The notes beneath the pieces were generated by a model. It ran no database searches, was not told where the DNA came from, and saw only the letters and a program-made list of their open reading frames with translations. 64,000 bases of DNA from Brachynemurus nebulosus (taxonomy: Eukaryota > Arthropoda > Insecta > Neuroptera > Myrmeleontidae). Positions 36,301 to 46,409 of this stretch are shown here, piece by piece (position 1 is the first letter of the stretch; each line of letters begins with the position of its first letter). The stretch is from positions 2,224,501 to 2,288,500 of the forward strand of contig JAPWDM010000024.1 of NCBI GenBank assembly GCA_035578155.1, in the 5' to 3' direction. Position numbers and translations under genes: made by a program.

Positions 36301-36535
36301 GATGCTAGTAAAATTATCTTTACTCTTTTAGCTTTATCGAAGTTTATATTATAGATCCGTATGCGAATTGGAGGTGTTAATAAACGTTTTTTGTGTTGCC
36401 ATTTACCATTTAAATGCCGTGTTAAACGCCTCCGTCGTAAATACAAATGTGCTAATTTTATATCTTCACTTTCATCAAAACATGACATATCAAATAAAAT
36501 GTAATCATTTGACATGTTGTACAAACTGGCATAAT
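30178..36535 (-). CDS. Divergent TGF-beta family ligand, four 3' exons
   Basis: The gene encodes a secreted growth factor precursor of the TGF-beta/BMP/activin superfamily. Exons in transcription order are 36535-36285, 35070-34588, 31336-31175 and 30354-30178. All borders are AG/GT, the last three introns are phase 0, and together they give about 357 codons ending in TAA. The prodomain is recognisable from A-H-L-Y-L-R, G-G-W-N-A-M-D-I-T and P-A-F-L-V-I-F-S-K. A furin-type site F-R-K-R|S (near 34762) would free the mature peptide. The mature knot shows S-E-C-F, R-W-I-Y-E-P, H-Y-F-C-T-G-S-C-P-P, then F-C-G-T-T, V-L-F-Y-I-D, N-V-V-I-K-N and a final N-C-F-C-K-F-N. Where most members have CC there is a single C, so six cysteines remain. 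The signal-peptide exon was not found upstream. The subfamily cannot be assigned by eye. Confidence 0.85.
30355..31174. other. Last intron of the TGF-beta gene
   Basis: AT-rich sequence with no transposon ends recognised. On the minus strand it runs from donor GTAAGT to acceptor TTTTAG. Confidence 0.6.
31175..31336 (-). CDS. TGF-beta ligand exon with first three knot cysteines
   Basis: 54 codons in phase 0. Starts V-R-D-L-L-G-G and holds S-E-C-F, the R-W-I-Y-E-P segment (family W-I...P) and Y-F-C-T-G-S-C-P-P-Y. Acceptor TTTTCAG, donor GTAAGT. Confidence 0.88.
31541..31977. mobile_element. 437-bp MITE in the TGF-beta intron
   Basis: The ends AATTGAAGGGTACAGGGG and CCCCTGTACCCTTCAATT pair exactly, and the match continues inward (GATCAGAGTCACAAAAAGTA / TACTTTTTGTGATTCTGATC). 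The internal sequence is also partly symmetrical (AGCAAAAAAATT, GCGCATTTTTCA twice). Confidence 0.85.
31993..32196. mobile_element. Short palindromic Tc1-like MITE
   Basis: AAGCGTGAGTTTTTTTTGAA on the left is mirrored by AAAATTCACGCTGTATA on the right, and TTATTACAGCCAAACCGTTG pairs with CAACGGTTTGGCTGTAATAA. TATA flanks both sides. The right arm has an extra GGCTGTAATAAAA copy. Confidence 0.7.
32197..33691. mobile_element. 1.5-kb inverted-repeat element, ends GGGTAGTTC
   Basis: The left end GGGTAGTTCCCCAAACGA (32197) and right end TTTGAAGAACTACCC (to 33691) are inverted, with ATAT next to both ends as a possible 4-bp duplication. Three related 'CCAGGAnACTGAGAATT' segments occur at about 32966, 33117 and 33499. 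The interior is very AT-rich with no clear frame. A CTGGAAATTCGC segment near 32389 recalls MITE family 2 ends. Confidence 0.65.
33692..34587. other. TGF-beta intron remainder, nothing recognised
   Basis: AT-rich sequence up to the donor of the 34588-35070 exon (GTAAGT on the minus strand at 34587-34582). Confidence 0.5.
34588..35070 (-). CDS. TGF-beta ligand exon with end of prodomain and processing site
   Basis: 161 codons in phase 0. Begins T-T-R-G-G-W-N-A-M-D-I-T, the 'W..~DVT' box of TGF-beta prodomains, then F-D-A-P-S-G-Y and P-A-F-L-V-I-F-S-K. A very lysine-rich stretch follows, with basic cleavage site F-R-K-R|S and a second basic cluster (H-R-S-K-K-L-K-V-K). About 66 residues follow the furin site before the exon ends at W-N-K|GTAAGT. 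The long basic linker ahead of the knot is unusual. Confidence 0.87.
35191..35278. repeat. Small palindrome in intron
   Basis: AGTTTGTTTATTATGTTTGG is mirrored by CCGAACATAATAAACAAAT with a central CTTCCTTC spacer. It is probably a tiny foldback element. Confidence 0.6.
35279..36284. other. Intron sequence, one GC-richer unrecognised block
   Basis: Positions 35560-36100 are less AT-rich than their surroundings (for example CACCACACCCTAAAAGAGTG and CGCCCAGGGCACG) and may be a decayed retroelement, but no frame or end is clear. Confidence 0.35.
36285..36535 (-). CDS. TGF-beta ligand exon, N-terminal part of prodomain
   Basis: 83 codons plus two bases. After acceptor GTTTCAG it encodes Y-I-L-F-D-M-S, I-K-L-A-H-L-Y-L-R (the prodomain 'AeLrly' motif) and P-P-I-R-I-R-I-Y-N-I. 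Donor GTAACG is non-consensus beyond GT. One base of the first codon comes from an upstream exon that I could not find. Confidence 0.75.
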
Positions 36536-36623
36536 CTGAAACATAATAAAATAAACAATTAAAATTACAAAAATTTGTAGTACACAATTACACGAGGTCG
36601 TGAATATCACAATTAAAAATTGT

Positions 36624-36840
36624 GACAATCCTCGAATAACACGGAATTCGAATTACGCCAAGTTTCGACTATTATTGTTAAAAATTAATTCGATCACACA
36701 GTATGTATATGGTATATATGTACATACACATATCGTCGGTTTACAAGGAAAACTAACTGTCTGTAGTTTGCACAAAGTATGTAACTCGAATTTTGAATAA
36801 TACGGAATCAATTTTAACCGTGTTAGTCGAGGGATGCTTG
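36624..36840. mobile_element. Pogo/Tigger-like MITE, copy 3 (different subfamily)
   Basis: The left part CAATCCTCGAATAACACGG and right end CCGTGTTAGTCGAGGGATGC are inverted; TA follows the right end (36841-36842). The left terminus appears worn, as no TA or CAG is visible. Same end type as 12055 and 29323 but a different interior. Confidence 0.65.
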
Positions 36841-36842
36841 TA

Positions 36843-37918
36843 TTAAGAAATTAAAAAGAAACACAATATACACATTGTGTTTATTTATTACCGTAAACCG
36901 AAATGTATAGGAAACCCGGAGTGAAACCGTAGAAAACCGATAATTTTTAAAATTATGTTGGTTTTATATTTTGAAGATAGTTGTATGTGAGTTTATCATA
37001 TACCTATACCTATTATATTATTAATAAATAATAATAAATTACTATTAACAAATAAAACACTTTACATACTTTTCAAAAATACCACTTTTATTATTAAAAC
37101 TCCTATGATATATTTCGATCAATATGATCATTAACAAACATATAATATTTCATAATTTTTATAATGATCATATTGCTCGAAACATGTCATAAGAGTTTAA
37201 ACAATAAAAGTGATATTTTTACAAAGTGTTTTATTTATTAATAGCAAATATGGAATACCATAAAGCAACACTTAAATCTATCAAAATTAATAATAAATTA
37301 GTTTAAATTACCATTAAAATTGAAACCAATTACATTATAAAAAAGTATTAACATTGAAAAATTAGTAGCCAAACAGTGCAAGAAAAATTTTTTTGAGTTT
37401 TTCCTAATTTATTGATGTTATTTAAATTAGCGTCATTGGTTGAACTAAGGTAATTTTGGTTTAAATTTTTCATTCTTGCTATCAGAATGACGCAATTCCT
37501 TTTACAAGTACCACTTATCCGAGAGAAGGCCATTTTCTAGTGATTTTACCTAGTTATTTTTAATAAAAATGAAAGAAACGACTTTGAAAACCTATAATTG
37601 AGGAGCTGAGTGGAAAAAGTGAGTAAAGTGACTTACGGCCTTTTCCGGTAGATTGTATTTCCTAATCCTTTAGAGTGTCTACTTGGAGCAAAAAAATTTT
37701 ACATTGACTGGAAATCAATAAATGCCCCTACGCCACGATAATAATTTAAAGTGTACATGCCATTTTTGCATAAAATTAAATTTGTAATTAGTAACTCACA
37801 ACTAAGAGTGAATTTTTGCAGTACCTCATAGTAATTTTTGCAGTACCGTTGTCAAAATGCTAAAATGTATTTCAATATCATAATTTGATCATAATGCTGG
37901 CCAAAATTACTATAGGTC
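36843..37918. other. AT-rich DNA, no gene recognised
   Basis: Near 37060-37210 a symmetric pair (TTTTCAAAAATACCACTTTT / AAAAGTGATATTTTTACAAAG) around ATGATCAT motifs suggests a small foldback element. No upstream TGF-beta exon could be found here. Confidence 0.4.
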
Positions 37919-38920
37919 TTTAACATTTTTAAATTACTTAATATTTGTGTATTGCATTTGTCATAAAAGTAAGTTCATTTTTTTTTTAATTTTTTTAAAA
38001 TTACTATAGGCCTACTTTGTATTAGAATAAAAATAATGCATTTAAAACACATTTAACAATACCATTGAATTCCGATGTAAAAATGGTAGAAGTGGAAGGA
38101 AAAGTAATGTGGAATCCCTAAAACGCACTAGCTGGATACTAACTCAATACACGTACAAAATTTCAGCCCTCTAGGTTTCCTAAAAGAGTCTCTAGACGTG
38201 TTAGAAAAAAAGGAAAAAAATCAAGGAAATATTGGCGTACAAATCGTGGGGGTAAGGGTTAAAAGTTGAAACCTCCAAAAAGCAGTGGCTGGCAATTAGC
38301 TTACCCTGTACACAAAATTTCACCCCTTAGGTTTATTGAGAGGAGATAATGACCCGAACGAAACTGTTAAAAAACAAGAAAAATCATGTTCTTTTTGGTA
38401 TAAAAATTGTGAGGGTAAGGGTTGAAAGCTGAGACCCCAAAGGATACCCCCTTGATACTAACTCAATCCGAATACAAAATTTCAGGCTCCTAGGTAACTT
38501 GCGCTAGTGGTACTAACTTCGAAAACATCAAAAAAGCATGAAATAGTAGCTCAAAAATGAGGGGGGTGGGAGTAAAATATTAAAACCTCTAAAAAGCACA
38601 ACCTAGGTACGAACTTTATCAACGTTAATTCTGGTGGGCTGTGGGCGCGTTAGATCCAACCAAAATCATTTTTCCGCTCTCTAGTTCCTCCAAATCAAAC
38701 TAGGAAGCTGAATTTTGGATATGTTGTAGATAGTTGACCGAAACCTTATTTCCAACTTTACCCCTTCCCACCATCCCCTTAAAGGTTGGATCGGATCCAA
38801 AATTTGCCCAAAATTTGACCCCACTTTGATAATATTGTTGTGCATCGGAATGGGCCCCAATTACCAAATTTCAGCTCTAAACTTCCATAGAGAGGCCCTA
38901 CACATATTAAAAGGTAGCGG

Positions 38921-38923
<3 letters not shown>

Positions 38924-38986
<63 letters not shown>
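38924..38986. repeat. (AT)n microsatellite at the provirus insertion site
   Basis: The AT tract of MITE family 1; it continues after the provirus at 42376-42393. Confidence 0.95.
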
Positions 38987-38991
<5 letters not shown>

Positions 38992-39575
38992 GTTCCTACT
39001 AAAACTGCCACTCTCAATGAGAACAGCTAGTGTTAGTCATTCCCACGATAGAAACAGCCTCACCACAACAGAAATGCTGATACAGCTTTAAAAACAAATA
39101 AAAGCAAGAAAATTGTAATAAACTTGTTCACTATTTTATCTGATACTTACGATTAAATTTCTTTTATGTAGTTACTTCAATTATTGTAAAATTAGTTAAT
39201 TTTAAAAGTATTAATAAAGTTATTTGTTATAAATCAACTTCGTGATTTCTTAAATCGTTACGTTACCGATTTATTTCAGAGAATTAAGTAAGAACATTAC
39301 ATTAAAGTATAAGTTACTTGTGAAGTGCTACATCGTGTCGTGAGTCCCAAGTAGTTATACTAGTAGCCTAGTACTATCGGGAATATACTAGTAGTCTAGT
39401 TAATATCGGGAATAGTGCAACAACAAGGACCATTGGACATCTGGAGACATATACTAGTAGCCTAGTTACCGAATCAACATTGGACCGCATACAAGCTTAC
39501 AGAGTTGAACTCATCAACTGCCCTGGTGACAGCCTGCTCTACATTGGAACCTGTTCATTCATCAGGAATCCAACA
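38987..39575 (+). repeat. Provirus 5' LTR
   Basis: 589 bp, TGTTGG...CCAACA (6-bp inverted ends). Contains AATAAAAG near 39098, a possible polyadenylation signal, and three ACTAGTAGnCTAGT repeats near 39360-39460. It differs from the 3' LTR at about ten bases by eye, all within its first ~245 bases. Confidence 0.95.
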
Positions 39576-39580
39576 TAAAT

Positions 39581-39600
39581 TGGTGACAGCGGTGGGATTC
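39581..39600 (+). promoter_or_regulatory. Primer binding site, tRNA-Leu type
   Basis: TGGTGACAGCGGTGGGATTC begins with TGG (pairing with the tRNA CCA end) and matches the complement of the 3' end of a leucine tRNA as I remember it, with at most one mismatch. It lies five bases past the LTR, the normal place for minus-strand priming. Confidence 0.8.
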
Positions 39601-39650
39601 AACACATTGGACGGCCAGTTGGAAATTCAGTCCTCCAGTGGATCACTTCT

Positions 39651-40742
39651 GTGACTCAGTTGAATTCAAGAATCGAGCCCATCCTTATCCGCATCGGAAC
39701 GCATTTAATCATCACGGGAACGACAGCAATGACGAACAAACTAATCATCCCGCTAACCCTCACGATCCTGGTCCTGGCCCTAGTAACCGCGCCATATAAG
39801 ATCGAGAAAATAAATTCATCAGCTGGTCTATTTTATAAGCATTTAGGGTCAACAAAAGTATCAAATCAAAAATATTCTCTTCTCCTTTATTATAATTTAA
39901 CATTATTAGATAATCAACTAGAATTAGTTAATTACCATTACTTGAAAGCACTAACACTTTGCCATCTAGTAGATGAAGAAAACTATAGCGTATTTTATTA
40001 CAACAACCAAGTAAAAACTATAAAAAATATTTTAGACAAAATCAAACTCAAACTAAATACCCTCGAAAGACATACTCGACAAAAACGAGGATTAATTAAT
40101 GGAATCTCTTACGGACTTGAATGGTTATTTGGCGCACCAGACGCCGACGACGCAACCTTTTACACCGACTCAATAAATTCACTAATAAACGACAAAAAAC
40201 AAACCGAACTACTTATGCAACAACAAATCCGTGTGATTTCTTCAACAATCGAAAACTTTAATAGCTCACTAACTAATCTAAAGAATAACGAAAACATATT
40301 AAATACAAACTTAAAATTATTCAATAATTTCTCTAAAACTACGACAAACTTACTCCAAAAAGAACAAAGTGAAATTCAAATTGTTGAACATATCACACTA
40401 TTATCAAACATTGCTAACGAACTCCTACTCCAAATCGAGAAATATTTGTTAGATCTAACTTTAATACGACACGGGATAATCGACTATAATATCGTGGACC
40501 CACAAACGCTATTTAACGAACTGAAACTGATGTCTTATAATTTTTCTTTACCAATTCCATTATCAGTTGACACTATTGAACATTATTACAAACTCATGAA
40601 CGTTAAAGCTTTCCTCAAAAACAAAATTCTTGTTGTAAAATTACAAATTCCTATTTCTTCATTAACTGACTACGATCTTTATCAAATCTATCCATTACCA
40701 ACCCCACACCCAAACAATTCTTACATATTCTCATATATCTAA
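39651..40742 (+). pseudogene. Env, N-terminal part (surface domain and start of the fusion domain)
   Basis: 363 codons of a baculovirus-F-like / gypsy-type envelope glycoprotein, the class I fusion protein of insect endogenous retroviruses. Codon 27 (ATG at 39729) is followed by a hydrophobic signal peptide (L-I-I-P-L-T-L-T-I-L-V-L-A-L), so it is the more likely start; upstream codons may be leader. A furin site R-Q-K-R lies at residues 143-146. A glycine-rich hydrophobic fusion peptide follows at 147-161 and an acidic D-A-D-D motif at 164-167. A long helical, leucine/asparagine-rich region then resembles heptad repeats. N-x-S/T glycosylation sites are frequent. The frame ends at TAA 40740-40742, but homology and frame continue directly beyond it (40791-41747). 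Confidence 0.88.
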
Positions 40743-40790
40743 TCAGAAAATCCCTATATCCTGTTATCCAAGCCAAGAACACAATATACA

Positions 40791-41747
40791 ATGTTGAAGA
40801 CTCTGGATAAATGCAAAGAAGTCATCAATCAAAAATGGTTATGCAAGGCCGTCTCAACTTTCCGCAAAACCGGGCAGAAACAGTGTGAACTTCAGCTATT
40901 CTCCAAAATTACAAGCAAGATTCCTACGTCATGCCAAGTAAAGACAATGCATGCAGAAGTTGAAATCTGGCAGAACATCAATCCATCCCAATGGCTCTTC
41001 GTCACATCAAAACCTACAGCACTAAACATCCTTTGCTACGACGCACCGGATCACGAAGAAGTTATCGACAAAATAGGGATCTTAACACTGGATTCCAATT
41101 GCAAGGCTTACACTAATCTAAACACCCTGGAAGCAGAAACCAACTTGTACAACAAAACAACAACAATAAAAATTCCAATAACCGACATCACCCAAGACGA
41201 CTGCTGCATCAAACCCCAAATTAACGTAACACTGCAAGCTCTGGAACTCCAGCCAATCAAGTTCACTCATCTAGACTTAAATGAACTGAAATTCGCCCAA
41301 CACAAACTACAACAATTTGACGACATATTGAAAGAACAATTATCAAAACCATTTATTATAAAGCACTCATCCTGGTTCACAACCGCTATCTCAATAACTA
41401 TAGGGGTCCTAGCACTTGCCGTCATCTACAATCTACTAAAATGGTGTGGCCTAGTCAATCTTCTAACAAAATTCTTATGCTGTACAAAAGCACCGCGCCC
41501 TGGACAACATTCATCCTGTATCAAGATATTCAATCAATGTTACAACAATAAAGAAGATCAAACAAAAGTCCAGACCTACGACGTACGCTATTCTCCCAAA
41601 GATGGTACTGTATCAGCTCCACCACTTCCAAATCCGCCACCATACTCCGGACCAACCAGAATCAGCTCCAGACGATCAATATCATCAGCTGACCGCATCC
41701 GCCCAGCTAGGAAAATTCATCCCCAGATCAACAACGACTTAGATTGA
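40791..41747 (+). pseudogene. Env, C-terminal part (ectodomain end, membrane anchor, cytoplasmic tail)
   Basis: In the same reading frame as 39651-40742, separated only by one TAA and 48 bases of open frame. It holds a cysteine-rich ectodomain, a transmembrane segment at residues about 196-214 (T-A-I-S-I-T-I-G-V-L-A-L-A-V-I), a C-C dipeptide just inside the membrane, and a cytoplasmic tail of about 100 residues. The tail contains N-P-P-P-Y, a PPxY motif of the kind that recruits NEDD4-type ubiquitin ligases in budding. It stops with TGA at 41745-41747. Apart from the one stop, env shows no frameshift, so inactivation is recent or limited. Confidence 0.88.
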
Positions 41748-41778
41748 ATCTCTCCCTCAGCTTCAATCCTCTAGCGCC

Positions 41779-41786
41779 GGGAGGTG
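41779..41786 (+). promoter_or_regulatory. Polypurine-like tract before the 3' LTR
   Basis: GGGAGGTG immediately precedes TGTTGG of the right LTR, the expected position of the plus-strand primer. It is short and contains one T. Confidence 0.6.
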
Positions 41787-42375
41787 TGTTGGTTCCCACT
41801 AAAACTGCCGTTCTCAGCGAGAACAGCTAGTGTTAATCATTCCCACGATAGAAACAGCCTCACCACAACGGAAATGCTGATACAGCTTTAAAAACAAATA
41901 AAAGCAAGAAAATTGTAATAAACTTGTTCACTATTTTATCTGATACTTACGATTAAATTTATTTTATGTAGTTACTTCAATTATTGTAAAATTAGTTAAT
42001 TTTAAAAGTATTGATACAGTTATTTGTTATAAATCAACTTCGTGATTTCTTAAATCGTTACGTTACCGATTTATTTCAGAGAATTAAGTAAGAACATTAC
42101 ATTAAAGTATAAGTTACTTGTGAAGTGCTACATCGTGTCGTGAGTCCCAAGTAGTTATACTAGTAGCCTAGTACTATCGGGAATATACTAGTAGTCTAGT
42201 TAATATCGGGAATAGTGCAACAACAAGGACCATTGGACATCTGGAGACATATACTAGTAGCCTAGTTACCGAATCAACATTGGACCGCATACAAGCTTAC
42301 AGAGTTGAACTCATCAACTGCCCTGGTGACAGCCTGCTCTACATTGGAACCTGTTCATTCATCAGGAATCCAACA
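41787..42375 (+). repeat. Provirus 3' LTR
   Basis: 589 bp, TGTTGG...CCAACA, same length as the 5' LTR. The last ~345 bases look identical to the 5' copy; all differences seen lie before about 42030. Confidence 0.95.
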
Positions 42376-42477
42376 ATATATATATATATATATTCAGACA
42401 TTTTTACTACTCTCGTCTTTCGCCGTTCTTATCGTATAGGCTATATAAGTCTAATTTTTTTAAGGAAAAATTCGACT

Positions 42478-44285
42478 AAAAGACAAACGGCAGGTAATGT
42501 TGAACTTTTGTAAATTTGTAAATTTAAACTCGTTTATCGTACTTATGAACGATGTAATTATATTATTTTAGAAGTTATTATATTTTATATTAGAAGTTAT
42601 ATTATTTTAGAAGAATATTCAATATTATTTTGTTCTACCAACTAAAATCTTTCCACAAAAATATATGTTATAGAGTACTAAAAGACAAATTATTGAACAG
42701 AAAATGGTGAATGTCGCTAACACGTAAGTGCTAAAAAAATTTCCCTAAATTAAAAAATTTTAAAAAATTTGTATAATACAGGGATATAACGTTAATTTTT
42801 TTTTATTACTTTGCCTAAAGTGGGTACACAATACATGTTAAACGTAATTAAATCGGCTCAGTAACTCTTTCTCAATAAAAAATTTTTTTCGAAAAATTTT
42901 GTTCTATTATTAATTCATAAATTATTAGCCTTGGAGGGTTGAAATTTGGCAGGAATGTATCTGCGGCTAAGAAGTATTATTTCCTATAAAAACAATCAAT
43001 TTTGCGTCAATGGCCGTTTTCCCTATCTTACCCGGCTATGCCCTTTTCCTGAAAAATAGGGTTAACGAATAAAAAAAAAAACGGAAAAACGCTTATCGTT
43101 TCTATTCTATTCCTTAATTTTGCAATTTCATTCGGTTTGGTGAACGCCCCTATTTTTTGGGGGACCCGAGGCACGTGCTATATAAATCCGGCTCCGCATG
43201 GTATGTGAGCAAAAATTTTCTTATTTTTATATATTTTTAAGAAAATTTAAAATACAATTAAATTCATGTGAATATATATAGTAAATTTTAAATTCAAATT
43301 CTATTTGATTTAGTTTTAACCCTTGAATAGATAAATATAAAATCAAACAATAAAGTGCTGAATTAATTAGAATTTTATTTTTAGAAAAGAACTATATAGA
43401 GTAGACGATAATGTAAATCATTCTTATACAGACATGTTACTATTATCGTCTATAATTAAACTTTTAAATGATTGTTTCTATTTTATTTTGTATTTGATTG
43501 TTGTTGAATTCGAAATCAAATATTCAAATTTTTTATTAACATTCTATTGTTTCATTAGATTTGAAAAATAGAAATCAAAAAAGGTGTAAATGCGCTTTTA
43601 AATACATGCATACTTAACAAGGGTTTAAAATTATATGGTGTTGAGTTACAATAGTAAATATCCTAAATATATTTTTTACTTTTTTATTTTGAATGAAAGA
43701 AAATGGGGCGTTACAGTGTTTCATTAGAACGTCACGCTCGATTTTTTATCCTCATTCCTCTGGTAAATTTATTTTTATAATGCCCCTTTCTTACGAAGTT
43801 TTAATATTATACAGAACAGCATGAAGGAAATACAGTGAAACTTCGAATATTACTACAAATTAGATATAGCTGGATTAATAGCAATGGTAGCATAACTTTA
43901 GCCCTTAACTTTCACTACACCTATAACATATTTTCAAAGACTTCGAACTTCTAGCACTGAATGCTGTAATACATGATAATACTGACTAAACTCTATTCAA
44001 TATAAATGATAAAAAATTAATTGTAAGATCATTTATTGAATACATAATATTTAGTTCTACTGTAAATTTACTTTTTATCAGAACTATTTTTAAAAATTAT
44101 ATTTGTGCATGGAAAGTTATAAATATGTATACGTATTTCGGTACCTATAAAGATTTAGTTTGATAATCCATTATAATAATATTTAAATAATATACAAAAC
44201 AAATATTAGGCACATTGTTTCCGTTGCGTTTTATGTAACCAATAAAAACTAAAACAGGAAAATATACATTTTTTTCAGCATTTTT
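42478..44285. other. AT-rich DNA, no gene recognised
   Basis: No transposon end or exon was identified over 1.8 kb. Confidence 0.45.
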
Positions 44286-44950
<665 letters not shown>

Positions 44951-45117
44951 AATTATATGAACGAATGTGTTTGTGATACAACACGATAGTAGATTGTATA
45001 TAAGCACCATATATAAGTCATATACGTCATACATATGTATATGTTTGTATGTTACTTATATGCCGTTTTTTAGGGTTCCAAAGAAAGTTTTATTTTTTAG
45101 AGCTCCGAAATAAATCT

Positions 45118-45451
45118 CCCGAGACTATAATAGAAATTTGTTTTCGGGTCCCTAGAAACCGAAAATAATATTCACTAAAATTTATGTATTAAATTTATAT
45201 TTAGTCCCACACCGTTGGACAAATTCGTTAGCCAGCCATGTCGGATGCCTAGAACATGGATTTTTTGACCACTTTCGTGAAAAAAGTTAGTTTTTTGCCA
45301 AAATTTTCTCAAATTAAAAATTTTTTTCGACATTTATTTACACCATTAGAAAGAGGAGGAAAAATCACTTAAAAGGGTGAAAAATCACAAAAAAACGGAT
45401 TTTTATAAACGGAAATTCGCTATGTAATGCAGGATGCTGCGACAGGGGTAT
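45118..45451 (+). mobile_element. MITE family 2, copy 4 (AT tract absent)
   Basis: Aligns with copy 3 from CCCGAGACTATAATAGAAAT to the GCTGCGACAGGGGTAT tail, but where copy 3 has AT repeats it has only a short TTTATGTATTAAATTTATAT. The left end is missing. It lies about 170 bases downstream of copy 3. Confidence 0.8.
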
Positions 45452-45773
45452 TTAATCCTTAACCACTGACATGTAATTGTGTTACGTTAACACTGACGAA
45501 CGAATAACATTCATCTATACATACAGTAGGTCTTCTGTGACTAGAGCTGCCACCCGTACTTTTTTAAAAAGTGTTGTATTTTATTTTGGACAAATGTACT
45601 TTATAAAGGAAAGAAAGTACGCTAAAATACTTTTTTCTATGTTAAATTTTCACTCATTCATCTCATTTTTAGCTCTTATTTTAAATTATAATGTGTTGGT
45701 ACTTTGTTGTCGCTTGATTTGATGTACAAAGTTAGCACCGAAACTTAGATGCGTAACGTGTGGTTGCATCTAG

Positions 45774-46150
45774 TTGTACAAGTATAGTTTGAACGGTTTG
45801 AACAGTTTAAGTGTCGTTAGTGTCATACAGTTCAAATGCTTAGCGCGCCATGTATTAACATTATATGATTTGTATTCAGAAGTAAACACAATCAGACGTA
45901 AATTTAATGAATTGCTTGCAAAATTAATTAATTGTGCAGATTTTAAAGATATTTCTACTGCAAAAAATTGAACGCTACGATAATTTTTCAAATGCATAAA
46001 ATAACTGCCCATCTTACGTCAGCTTTTGTCTATTCTTGCTACTTCAGCATTCATAGAAAGAGTATTTTCAATAATGAATATTAAATGGCGTGAGGAAAGA
46101 AACAAGGCGTCACTTAATAAAAAATGTATTACTGATAGATATTTATATTA
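45774..46150 (+). pseudogene. hAT transposase C-terminal remnant
   Basis: Two readable pieces of a hAT-superfamily transposase. 45825-45970 gives C-L-A-R-H-V-L-T-L-Y-D and R-R-K-F-N-E-L. After a stop and frame change, about 46022-46150 gives I-L-A-T-S-A-F-I-E-R-V-F-S-I-M, the conserved hAT C-terminal dimerisation block (family pattern P.tSa..ERvFS). The catalytic regions are missing. It is non-functional. Confidence 0.75.
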
Positions 46151-46212
46151 ATTTACATATAGTCTGTAAGAATGCCTTAAATGTTTTTGAAGAAGACAAA
46201 TATCCAGATATC

Positions 46213-46409
46213 CAGGGTCGGATTTACTCTAAGTGCCGTCCGGGCCCGGGGCACCGTGAAAAATGCCGCCCCTGGTTTTTCCTAAAACGAAAATTTCGAA
46301 AAAGTTTCTTAGTAAAAATAAAGTGACGAGCAAAAAAAAAAACGACAAATTCCGAATTTTGCCGCTCAAGGTTAGTGCCCCGCGTGGCCTTAGTGTAAAT
46401 CCAGGATTG
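46213..46409. mobile_element. Short hAT MITE, CAGGG(C/T)CGGATT type, copy 1
   Basis: Begins CAGGGTCGGATTTACTC and ends GTAAATCCAGGATTG, with internal GGGGCACCGTGAAAAATG and ACGAGCAAAAAAAAAAACG segments shared with 53019-53334. The right end is worn and the target duplication is unclear. Confidence 0.65.

Larger units (their letters stand above)
38987..42375 (+). mobile_element. Env-only endogenous retrovirus (LTR - env - LTR)
   Basis: Two direct LTRs of 589 bp enclose only 2.2 kb. The interior contains a tRNA-type primer binding site 5 bases after the left LTR, an env frame starting 50 to 130 bases later, and a purine-rich tract abutting the right LTR. There is no trace of gag, protease, reverse transcriptase or integrase. 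The flanks are AT repeats, matching the known preference of errantiviruses for alternating pyrimidine-purine targets, so a short ATAT duplication is likely but cannot be seen as such. It lies in MITE family 1 copy A. Confidence 0.93.
37919..42477 (+). mobile_element. MITE family 1, copy A (5'-truncated, split by the provirus)
   Basis: 37919-38986 and 42376-42477 are the two parts of one copy, homologous to about 47700-48909 and 49350-50610. The copy starts abruptly near 37919, lacking the AGTCGAATTTTTCC left end, and ends GGAAAAATTCGACT at 42477. The provirus landed in its AT tract. The unit contains loosely repeated modules, each with CAAAATTTCAG(C)CCTCTAGG. Confidence 0.85.

Noticed and set aside
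37348..37730. Candidate upstream exon of the TGF-beta gene on the minus strand (a GTAAGT occurs near 37637)
   Set aside because: Stops occur in the frames tested between any acceptor and that donor, and no signal peptide is seen.
40740..40742. Programmed stop readthrough in env
   Set aside because: No recognisable readthrough context next to the TAA; a simple inactivating mutation or sequence error is more economical.
38987..42375. Simple LTR recombination or solo-LTR formation
   Set aside because: Both LTRs and the interior with primer site, env and purine tract are present, so a solo-LTR event did not occur.
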